11,391 nt of DNA from Allosediminivita sp964397775 (GTDB lineage Bacteria > Pseudomonadota > Alphaproteobacteria > Rhodobacterales > Rhodobacteraceae): assembly GCA_964397775.1 (NCBI GenBank), contig CAYNKL010000141.1, positions 1-11,391 on the forward strand. Reading direction: 5' to 3'. Made by a program: the position numbers and the translations under genes. Within the stretch, counting starts at the first letter, position 1. The number at the start of each line of letters is the position of its first letter. Shown piece by piece: positions 1-6,065 of the stretch. The notes beneath the pieces are model-generated. The model had not been told where the DNA came from, did no database searches, and saw nothing but the letters and a program-made list of their open reading frames with translations.

Positions 1-65
1 GTGCACACCGGCTTGTTCACTTTCGGGAAGATCCACAGTCGTTCCTGCGGAATTCGGTTTTTCAT
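1..65 (-). CDS. 5' end of an unrecognised leftward gene (partial)
   Basis: An ATG on the minus strand at 65-63 opens a frame with no stop for 21 codons, up to the left edge. The peptide begins MKNRIPQERLWIFPKV. A good Shine-Dalgarno match, AGAGGG (minus strand of 73-78), lies 7 bases upstream of the ATG, which is the main reason to believe it. I do not recognise the protein; too little is visible to see a domain, and the start is not hydrophobic enough for a signal peptide. It is divergent from mutS and would share the 66-244 gap with it. It could also be a chance open frame, since 65 bases is very short. Confidence 0.4.
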   Translation of the reverse strand, partial: MKNRIPQERLWIFPKVNKPVC

Positions 66-150
66 GGGTATTCCCTCTGTTGGTTCGCGCGCCCCTTCTC
101 CGGGTGGCTGCGCTCAGGACTTCGGGTAAAGCACATGTGACCAAAGGCGC

Positions 151-170
151 CGGAACACGATCCGGTTCCG
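151..170. repeat. Short inverted repeat upstream of mutS
   Basis: CGGAAC at 151-156 is matched by GTTCCG at 165-170, a perfect 6-bp inverted repeat with 8 bases between the arms. It lies about 75 bases before the chosen mutS start, in the divergent gap. It could be an operator or a weak hairpin, but 6-bp arms occur by chance in GC-rich DNA. It does not fit the alphaproteobacterial LexA site, which is a direct repeat GTTC-N7-GTTC. Confidence 0.25.
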
Positions 171-233
171 AGATCTTTCACCCGCGCGAGGCTTTCGGTA
201 GGGTTTCTGCTCGACGGACCCCCCGAGACGCCC

Positions 234-238
234 AGGAG
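234..238 (+). promoter_or_regulatory. Ribosome binding site deciding the mutS start
   Basis: AGGAG at 234-238 sits 6 bases before a TTG at 245. The downstream in-frame ATGs at 269 and 308 have no comparable purine-rich motif at the right distance. This favours TTG 245 as the mutS start. Confidence 0.5.
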
Positions 239-244
239 ACGGCC

Positions 245-2926
245 TTGCCCAGCACCCCCCCGGCAGAGATGACGGAGACGCAGACCGCGCCTGCCGCCAA
301 GCCCGCGATGACGCCGATGATGGCGCAGTATCTGGAGATCAAGGCGCAGCATCCCGACGCGCTGCTGTTCTACCGGATGGGCGATTTCTACGAGCTGTTC
401 TTCGACGACGCCGTCGCTGCGGCCGAGGCGCTGGAGATTGCCCTGACCAAGCGCGGCAAGCACGAGGGCGACGACATTCCCATGTGCGGGGTGCCCGTGC
501 ATTCGGCCGAGGGCTATCTTTTGACGCTGATCCGCAAGGGCTTTCGCGTCGCCGTCTGCGAGCAGATGGAAGACCCCAAGGAGGCCAAGAAGCGCGGCTC
601 CAAGTCGGTCGTGCGGCGCGAGGTGGTGCGGCTGGTCACGCCCGGCACCCTGACCGAGGAAACGCTGCTCGAAGCGCGGCGGCACAACTACCTTGCCGCC
701 ATCGCGGGGCTGCGGGGAGACTTCGCCCTGGCCTGGTGCGATATCTCGACCGGCGCGTTTCACGTGGAACCGCTGTCGCAGGCGCGCATCGGGGCGGAAC
801 TTGCGCGGCTGTCACCCTCGGAAGTGCTGATTTCGGAAAGCCTTGAAGAGGAACTGCGGCCGGTCTTTGCGGATCTCGGGCTCTGGCCGACGGTCCTCGG
901 GCGGGCGTCTTTCGACAGTGCCGCCGCCGAGGACCGGATTTGCAAGCTGTTCGGCGTGCAGACGCTTTCGGGCTACGGCGATTTCGGGCGCGCCGAGCTG
1001 TCGTCCATGGGGGCGCTGGTCGATTACCTCGAAATCACGCAGAAGGGGCGGCTGCCGCTGCTGCAGCCACCCAAGGCCGAGGCGGTGTCGCGGCTTCTGC
1101 AGATCGACGCGGCCACGCGGCGGAACCTCGAACTGACGCATTCGCTGAACGGTGGGCGCAAGGGCGCGCTTCTGGCCACCATCGACCGGACCGTGACGCC
1201 GGGCGGCGCACGGCTACTGGAACGCCGGTTGTCGGCGCCGTCCCGCGATCTCGGCGTGATCCGCGGCAGGCTGGAGGCGATCGACTGGGCTCTTTCCGTC
1301 GATAGCGGCCCGCTGCGTGAAGGTCTGCGCAAGGTGCCCGACCTCGATCGGTCGTTGTCGCGTCTTGGGCTCGACCGGGGCGGCCCGCGTGACCTTGCCG
1401 CGATCCGCAACGCGCTTGGTCAGGCCGCCGCGCTTTGCAACAGCCTGGGCGGACTGGAGCTGCCGCCGCTTCTGGCCGAGGCCTGCGAGGCGCTGCGGGG
1501 CCACGAAGAAGTGGGCGATCTGCTGGAGGAAGCTCTGATCGCCGAGCCGCCGCTGCTGACGCGTGACGGCGGCTTCGTGGCGAGCGGTTACGACCAGCCG
1601 CTGGACGAGGCCCGGACGCTGCGCGACGAGGGCCGCGGCGTGATTGCCCGGATGCAGGCCAAGTACGTGGAGCAGACGGGCATCAACTCGCTGAAGATCA
1701 AGCACAACAACGTGCTGGGCTACTTCGTCGAATGCACCGCGACCCATGCCGAGAAGATGCGCGGCATGTCGGACCTGTTCATCCACCGCCAGACCACCGC
1801 CAACCAGGTGCGGTTCACAACTGTCGAGCTTTCGGAGCTGGAGACCCGTATCCTGAACGCCGGGGCCGAGGCGCTGGGGATCGAGAAGCGGATCTTCGAG
1901 GAGTTGCGCGCCAAGGTGCTCGACCACGCGCCCGCCATTGCCGAATGCGGGCAGGCGCTGGCCGAGTTCGATCTGACGCTGGCCCTGGCCGACCTGTCGC
2001 GCGCACAGGACTGGACCCGTCCCAAGGTCGACGACAGCCGCGCCTTTTCCATTGAGGGCGGGCGCCATCCGGTGGTCGAGCAAGCGCTGCGGCGCGAGGG
2101 CACGCCCTTTATCGCCAACGACTGCGGGCTGGATGCCGAGGGCGACGCGGCAGCGCTGACGCTGCTGACGGGGCCGAACATGGCGGGTAAGTCGACCTTC
2201 CTGCGCCAGAACGCCCTGATCGCGCTGCTGGCCCAGATGGGCAGCTACGTGCCTGCGCGGGCCGCCCATATCGGCGTGGTCAGCCAGATCTTCAGCCGCG
2301 TGGGGGCGTCGGACGACCTTGCCCGCGGGCGGTCGACCTTCATGGTCGAGATGGTCGAGACAGCGGCAATCCTGAACCAGGCGGACGACCGGGCGCTGGT
2401 GATCCTTGACGAGATCGGGCGCGGCACGGCCACCTATGACGGGCTCAGCATCGCCTGGGCGACGCTGGAGCACCTGCATGACGTGAACCGGGTGCGGGGG
2501 TTGTTCGCGACCCACTACCACGAGCTGACGGCGCTCGCCGGGCGGCTGACGGGGGTGCGCAACGCCACGGTGGCGGTCAAGGAGTGGGAAGGCGAAGTGA
2601 TCTTCCTGCACGAGGTCCGCGACGGAGCGGCGGACCGCTCCTACGGGGTACAGGTCGGCCAGCTGGCCGGGTTGCCACGTGCGGTGGTCGACCGTGCGAG
2701 AGAGGTGCTGGAACGGCTTGAGGAAGGCGATCGCGACCGCACGAGCCCCTCGGCGCTGATCGATGACCTGCCGCTTTTCTCGGCCGTCGAACAACGCGAG
2801 ACGCAGGCCCCCGCAGCGGCGGCGGTATCTTCTGAGCTGGTCGACTACCTTGAAGGGCTGCACCCGGACGAGATGACCCCGCGTGAGGCCTTGCAGGCGC
2901 TCTACGAGCTCAAATCGCGGGCCTGA
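245..2926 (+). CDS. mutS: DNA mismatch repair ATPase MutS
   Basis: MutS binds base mismatches and small loops after replication and recruits MutL in an ATP-dependent way. The product is 893 residues from the TTG at 245, chosen because AGGAG lies 6 bases upstream; ATG at 269 (885 residues) is the main alternative. The mismatch-wedging Phe-x-Glu motif is in GDFYELF (F48, E50). Connector, lever and clamp regions follow. The ABC-type ATPase has Walker A GPNMAGKST (643-651), the signature region SDDLARGRST from about 689, and Walker B LDEIGRGT (D722, E723). THYHEL follows. Near the C-terminus, DDLPLF resembles a beta-clamp-binding peptide (inference), and the last 25 or so residues, with HPDEMTPREAL, match the MutS oligomerisation helix region. 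Length is normal and nothing is broken. It converges on grpE. The coding region contains a parS-like site at 757-770. Confidence 0.97.
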   Translation: MPSTPPAEMTETQTAPAAKPAMTPMMAQYLEIKAQHPDALLFYRMGDFYELFFDDAVAAAEALEIALTKRGKHEGDDIPMCGVPVHSAEGYLLTLIRKGFRVAVCEQMEDPKEAKKRGSKSVVRREVVRLVTPGTLTEETLLEARRHNYLAAIAGLRGDFALAWCDISTGAFHVEPLSQARIGAELARLSPSEVLISESLEEELRPVFADLGLWPTVLGRASFDSAAAEDRICKLFGVQTLSGYGDFGRAELSSMGALVDYLEITQKGRLPLLQPPKAEAVSRLLQIDAATRRNLELTHSLNGGRKGALLATIDRTVTPGGARLLERRLSAPSRDLGVIRGRLEAIDWALSVDSGPLREGLRKVPDLDRSLSRLGLDRGGPRDLAAIRNALGQAAALCNSLGGLELPPLLAEACEALRGHEEVGDLLEEALIAEPPLLTRDGGFVASGYDQPLDEARTLRDEGRGVIARMQAKYVEQTGINSLKIKHNNVLGYFVECTATHAEKMRGMSDLFIHRQTTANQVRFTTVELSELETRILNAGAEALGIEKRIFEELRAKVLDHAPAIAECGQALAEFDLTLALADLSRAQDWTRPKVDDSRAFSIEGGRHPVVEQALRREGTPFIANDCGLDAEGDAAALTLLTGPNMAGKSTFLRQNALIALLAQMGSYVPARAAHIGVVSQIFSRVGASDDLARGRSTFMVEMVETAAILNQADDRALVILDEIGRGTATYDGLSIAWATLEHLHDVNRVRGLFATHYHELTALAGRLTGVRNATVAVKEWEGEVIFLHEVRDGAADRSYGVQVGQLAGLPRAVVDRAREVLERLEEGDRDRTSPSALIDDLPLFSAVEQRETQAPAAAAVSSELVDYLEGLHPDEMTPREALQALYELKSRA
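757..770. promoter_or_regulatory. parS-like site inside mutS (candidate)
   Basis: GTTTCACGTGGAAC at 757-770 differs at one base from the 14-bp core of the perfect parS in rsmG (GTTTCACGTGAAAC). Read on the other strand it is GTTCCACGTGAAAC, the core of the classical Bacillus subtilis parS. The outermost bases of the 16-mer are C and C rather than T and A. It encodes FHVE in MutS, so coding constraint or chance could explain it. ParB binding is inferred. Confidence 0.4.
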
Positions 2927-2933
2927 AACGCAT

Positions 2934-2957
2934 CAAGCCGGGCATCTGCCCGGCTTG
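2934..2957. terminator. Hairpin between convergent mutS and grpE, probably bidirectional terminator
   Basis: CAAGCCGGGC (2934-2943) and GCCCGGCTTG (2948-2957) form a perfect 10-bp GC-rich stem with the four-base loop ATCT. It starts 7 bases after the mutS stop and ends 30 bases before the grpE stop. There is no long T-run on either side, so termination may be less efficient than for a textbook intrinsic terminator. Position and symmetry suit both transcripts. Confidence 0.7.
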
Positions 2958-2987
2958 CAACGGTATCTGATCGAGGCTAGCGACCAC

Positions 2988-3551
2988 TCAGCCGCCGGTG
3001 TTCGAGCTCACGCCGACCTGTGCGGGGCGCAGCAGGCGGTCGTGCAGGAAGAAACCTTCGGCCTGAACCTGAATGATCTCGCCAGCCGTCGTGCCGGGCA
3101 CCGGGGCCTCGTACATGGCCTCGTGGTTCTGCGGGTCGAACTTGTCGCCGGGCTCGGGGGTGATGCGCTTCACGCCATGGCGTTCGAAGACGGCCATGAG
3201 CTCGCGCAGCGTCAGTTCAACACCCTCGACCAGCGCCGGCGAGGCCAGTTCGCCCTCTTCCTTCGCGGCGGCCAGGGCGCGGTTCAGGTTGTCGTAAACC
3301 GGCAGAAGATCACGCGCGATGCGGGTGCCACCGTAGGCCTGCGCCTCGCGACGGTCCTTGTCTGCACGCTTGCGCGCGTTTTCGGCATCGGCGAGGGCCC
3401 GGACGAACTTGTCCTTGTAGTCGTCCCGTTCGGCGGCCAGTGCCTCCAGATCAGCGGCATTGCCGTCGATCTCCTGCGCGTGGACCTCCGTTTCCTCGGC
3501 TTCGGCTGCCTCGATGTCATCGAGAAAGTCGTCGTTCTTCGGGTCTGCCAT
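2988..3551 (-). CDS. grpE: Nucleotide exchange factor GrpE (HSP70 cofactor)
   Basis: GrpE is the cytosolic dimer that releases ADP from DnaK and so drives the DnaK-DnaJ folding cycle. The product is 187 residues. The first 35 or so are very acidic and probably disordered. A long helical, coiled-coil region (about 36-105) follows, with ERDDYKDKFVRALADAENARKR. The C-terminal beta domain has the family signature: FDPQNHEAM, a spacer, then GFFLHDRLLRPAQVGV. The ATG at 3551 has GAGG (minus strand of 3558-3561) 6 bases upstream, and this motif touches the hrcA stop codon. Only 9 bases separate the two genes, so hrcA-grpE is almost certainly one transcript. dnaK and dnaJ are not in the window. Confidence 0.97.
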   Translation of the reverse strand: MADPKNDDFLDDIEAAEAEETEVHAQEIDGNAADLEALAAERDDYKDKFVRALADAENARKRADKDRREAQAYGGTRIARDLLPVYDNLNRALAAAKEEGELASPALVEGVELTLRELMAVFERHGVKRITPEPGDKFDPQNHEAMYEAPVPGTTAGEIIQVQAEGFFLHDRLLRPAQVGVSSNTGG

Positions 3552-3560
3552 TCCTAACCT

Positions 3561-4628
3561 CTATGTCCGGTCGGCGATCAACTTGCCGACCAGCTGTGCC
3601 GTGTAGTCCACGATCGGGACGATCCGACCGTAGTTGAGGCGCGTGGGACCGATTACGCCCACGGCGCCGATGATTTTCCGATCCGCGTTCATATAAGGAG
3701 AGACCACCAGAGAGGAACCCGAAAGCGAAAAAAGTTTGTTCTCGGAGCCTATGAAGATCCGCACGCCCTCGCCGTCCTCGGTCAATTGCAGGAATTCGGC
3801 GATATCCTGCTTGCGCTCGAGGTCATCGAAGAGCTGGCGGATGCGTTCCAGTTCCTCGTCGGCGGCACCACTTTCCCCCAGAAGATTCGCGCGCCCCCGC
3901 ACGATCAGCCGACCGGGGCTTTCGCTGCCAGTTTCCCAAGCCGCCATGCCCGATTCGACAAGGTCGGCCGCGAGCGTGTCGAGCTCCTGCCGGCGTTTGG
4001 CGATCTCCTGCACCATGGTCGTGCGCAGCTCCGAAAGCGTCTTGCCCTCGATCAGCGCGTTGAGGAAATTCGCCGCCTCGCGCATGGAGCTGGGCGTCTG
4101 GCCCGGCGGCGGATTGAAAAGGCGGTTCTCCACGTGGCCGTCAGCAAAGACGATCACGACCAAAGCGCGGTCGCGGGACAGGCTGACGAACTCGATATGC
4201 TTGAGCGCGGCCTCGTGCTTGGGCGTGAGGACCAGCGAGGCGCCCTGCGTGACGCCCGAGAGCGCCGAGCTGACCTGATCCAGCAGGCCGCCGACGTCGC
4301 TGGTGTTCGATCCCATCGTCGCGTCGATCTTCACCCGGTCGCTCTGATCGAGCTCGCGCACCTCGAGCAATCCGTCGACGAACATCCGCAGGCCAAGCTG
4401 CGTCGGCACGCGGCCGGCGCTGACATGCGGGCTGTCGAGCAGGCCGAGATATTCGAGGTCCTGCATCACGTTGCGGATGGTCGCGGCCGAGACCTTTTCG
4501 CTCAGGCTTCGCGTCAGCGTCCGCGAGCCCACCGGTTCGCCGCTGTCCAGATAGCCTTCGACCACCCGGCGAAACACCTCGCGGGAGCGGTCATTGAGCT
4601 GTTCAAGGAGTTCGGATGCCTCTTTCAT
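3561..4628 (-). CDS. hrcA: Heat-inducible transcription repressor HrcA
   Basis: HrcA represses class I heat-shock genes such as groESL by binding CIRCE inverted repeats, and depends on GroEL to stay active. The product is 355 residues from the ATG at 4628. An in-frame TTG four codons upstream (4640) has no ribosome binding site, whereas purine-rich GGAAAGAGG lies just before the ATG. The N-terminal winged helix is clear: SREVFRRVVEGYL, then PVGSRTLTR, then VSAATIRNVMQDLEYLGLL and SAGRVPT. The remainder matches the GAF-like and dimerisation parts, ending with the conserved IGPTRLNYGRIVPIVDYTA. It is first in the hrcA-grpE pair and divergent from rph. No CIRCE element (TTAGCACTC-N9-GAGTGCTAA) is visible upstream, so autoregulation is not supported here. 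Confidence 0.96.
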   Translation of the reverse strand: MKEASELLEQLNDRSREVFRRVVEGYLDSGEPVGSRTLTRSLSEKVSAATIRNVMQDLEYLGLLDSPHVSAGRVPTQLGLRMFVDGLLEVRELDQSDRVKIDATMGSNTSDVGGLLDQVSSALSGVTQGASLVLTPKHEAALKHIEFVSLSRDRALVVIVFADGHVENRLFNPPPGQTPSSMREAANFLNALIEGKTLSELRTTMVQEIAKRRQELDTLAADLVESGMAAWETGSESPGRLIVRGRANLLGESGAADEELERIRQLFDDLERKQDIAEFLQLTEDGEGVRIFIGSENKLFSLSGSSLVVSPYMNADRKIIGAVGVIGPTRLNYGRIVPIVDYTAQLVGKLIADRT

Positions 4629-4652
4629 GCCTCTTTCCAAGCGCCGCCGACC

Positions 4653-4680
4653 ATTAAAATCCCCGCAGGCGCAGCGTCAA
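4653..4680 (-). promoter_or_regulatory. Candidate sigma-70-type promoter for hrcA-grpE
   Basis: On the minus strand TTGACG (4680-4675) and TTTAAT (4658-4653) are separated by 16 bases. The predicted start of transcription falls near 4646, giving a leader of roughly 18 bases before the hrcA ATG at 4628. The match is better than anything else in this 115-base divergent gap. No experiment supports it. Confidence 0.5.
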
Positions 4681-4730
4681 TCGGGGTTGCGGATGAACCC
4701 TGCCCACGGCTATCCGGACCGCAACATTCA

Positions 4731-4737
4731 AAGGGGA
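4731..4737 (+). promoter_or_regulatory. Ribosome binding site deciding the rph GTG start
   Basis: AAGGGGA at 4731-4737 lies 6 bases before GTG at 4744. An ATG at 4739 is only one base away from the motif, too close to be used, and it runs into a stop after one further codon (ATG CCG TGA). This places the rph start at the GTG. Confidence 0.7.
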
Positions 4738-4743
4738 TATGCC

Positions 4744-5457
4744 GTGAGACCTTCGGGACGTGATCTAAGCGAAATGCGCGCCGTTTCAATCGAAACCGGG
4801 GTGAGCAAGCATGCCGAGGGCTCGTGCCTCATCCGGATCGGCGACACGCAGGTGCTCTGCACCGCCTCTCTCGAAGAGCGTGTGCCGCCCTTCCTCAAGG
4901 GCGCGGGACAGGGCTGGGTGACGGCCGAATACGGCATGTTGCCCCGCTCCACCAGCTCGCGCATGCGGCGCGAGGCACAGGCCGGCAAGCAGGGCGGCCG
5001 CACCATCGAGATCCAGCGCCTGATCGGCCGCAGCCTGCGCGCGGGCGTCGACCGGCAGGCGCTTGGCGAACGCCAGATCACCGTCGACTGCGACGTGATC
5101 CAGGCCGACGGCGGCACCCGTTGCGCCGCCATCACCGGCGGCTGGGTTGCCCTGCGCATGGCCGTGAACCGGCTGATGAAGGCGGGCGACATCAAGATGG
5201 ACCCGCTTGTTTCGCCCGTCGCCGCCGTCAGCTGCGGGATCTACGCAGGCCAACCCGTGCTCGACCTCGACTATGCCGAGGACAGCGAAGCCGGCGTGGA
5301 CGGCAACTTCATCCTGCGCGGCGATGGCCAGATCATCGAGGTGCAGATGTCCGCCGAGGGCGCAACCTTCTCGCGCGCACAGATGGGTACGCTGATGGAC
5401 CTGGCCGAGAAAGGCGTGGGCGAGCTGGTCGCGGCACAACAGGCGGCGCTGGCATGA
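4744..5457 (+). CDS. rph: Ribonuclease PH
   Basis: RNase PH is a phosphate-dependent 3'-5' exoribonuclease that trims the 3' ends of tRNA precursors, releasing nucleoside diphosphates. The product is 237 residues, the usual family length, starting at a GTG (MRPSGRDLSEMR) with AAGGGGA 6 bases upstream. The phosphate-binding loop GKQGGR places Arg86 at the residue known from other RNase PH enzymes. The family signature CDVIQADGGTRCAA spans 116-129. DLDYAEDSEAGVD gives Asp180 and Asp186, the positions known to be needed for catalysis. It is intact. It heads the rph-rdgB-hemW operon; its TGA overlaps the rdgB ATG as ATGA. A weak TTGCGG/TATCCG pair (4687-4716) may be its promoter. Confidence 0.97.
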   Translation: MRPSGRDLSEMRAVSIETGVSKHAEGSCLIRIGDTQVLCTASLEERVPPFLKGAGQGWVTAEYGMLPRSTSSRMRREAQAGKQGGRTIEIQRLIGRSLRAGVDRQALGERQITVDCDVIQADGGTRCAAITGGWVALRMAVNRLMKAGDIKMDPLVSPVAAVSCGIYAGQPVLDLDYAEDSEAGVDGNFILRGDGQIIEVQMSAEGATFSRAQMGTLMDLAEKGVGELVAAQQAALA

Positions 5458-6065
5458 CCCGGAAATTCGAGGAAAAGACGCTTCTGGTCGCGACCCACAA
5501 CCAGGGCAAACTGGAAGAGATCGCGGCGCTTCTGGAGCCCTACGGCGTGACCGTCGTGGGCGCCAAGGAAAAGGGGCTGCCCGAACCCGAGGAAACCGGC
5601 ACCACCTTTGTCGAGAACGCGCGCATCAAGGCCCACGCGGCGGCGAAGGCCACGGGCCTTCCTGCCCTTTCCGACGATTCCGGCATCGCCATCGACGCGC
5701 TGGACGGCGCGCCGGGCGTCTACACCGCAGACTGGGCCGAAACGCCTGATGGCCGGGATTTCGTCATGGCGATGACCAAGACGCACGACAAGCTGGTCGA
5801 AAGCGGCGTCGCGGAACCTTGGACGGCGCGCTTCTGCTGCACGCTTGTCCTTGCCTGGCCCGACGGCCACGACGAGGTCTTTCCGGGGGTGATGGAGGGC
5901 AAGGTGACCTGGCCCATGCGCGGCGATCAGGGTCACGGCTACGATCCGATCTTCGTGCCGCAGGGCTACGACGTGACCTTTGGCGAGATGGACCGCTGGG
6001 AAAAGAACCGCATCAGCCATCGCGCAGATGCCTTCGCCAAACTGGTGGCCGGCTGCTTTGAGTGA
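5454..6065 (+). CDS. rdgB: ITP/XTP pyrophosphatase, RdgB/HAM1 family
   Basis: This cytosolic enzyme hydrolyses dITP, ITP and XTP to monophosphates, keeping deaminated purines out of DNA and RNA. The product is 203 residues, typical for the family. Visible motifs are THNQGK (14-19, substrate and phosphate binding), ENARIKA (54-60), SDDSG (73-77, metal and catalysis), GHGYDPIF (160-167) and SHRADAF (188-194). The ATG shares bases with the rph stop (ATGA) and lacks a strong ribosome binding site of its own, so it is probably translated by coupling to rph. In turn its last codons overlap the hemW start by 8 bases. The nucleotide-cleaning role fits loosely with mutS nearby, but the operon itself is not a dedicated repair unit. 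Confidence 0.97.
   Translation: MTRKFEEKTLLVATHNQGKLEEIAALLEPYGVTVVGAKEKGLPEPEETGTTFVENARIKAHAAAKATGLPALSDDSGIAIDALDGAPGVYTADWAETPDGRDFVMAMTKTHDKLVESGVAEPWTARFCCTLVLAWPDGHDEVFPGVMEGKVTWPMRGDQGHGYDPIFVPQGYDVTFGEMDRWEKNRISHRADAFAKLVAGCFE

Larger units (their letters stand above)
66..244. other. Divergent intergenic gap upstream of mutS
   Basis: About 180 bases separate the leftward start at 65 from the mutS start. The mutS frame stays open back to about position 80, but the extra residues look like nothing in MutS proteins, so I treat them as non-coding. The gap should hold promoters for both flanking genes, but I see no convincing -35/-10 pair. The only structure noted is an inverted repeat at 151-170. 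Confidence 0.5.

Noticed and set aside
80..244. MutS extended about 55 residues upstream to a TTG near 80
   Set aside because: The frame is open only because the DNA is GC-rich. The residues resemble nothing in MutS, there is no ribosome binding site, and AGGAG at 234-238 points to 245.
1214..2863. 549-codon open frame opposite mutS
   Set aside because: It is an antisense shadow of mutS caused by high GC. The protein has biased composition, no recognisable domain, and mutS on the other strand is full-length with all motifs.
4127..4140. CACGTG in hrcA (CTCCACGTGGCC) as another parS
   Set aside because: Only the central hexamer matches; the flanks lack the GTTT/AAAC bases that ParB reads.
4824..5453. 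Open frame upstream of and continuous with rdgB, suggesting a longer fused RdgB
   Set aside because: This stretch is the rph gene in another frame. RdgB family proteins begin near the THNQGK motif, and ATG 5454 gives the normal 203 residues.
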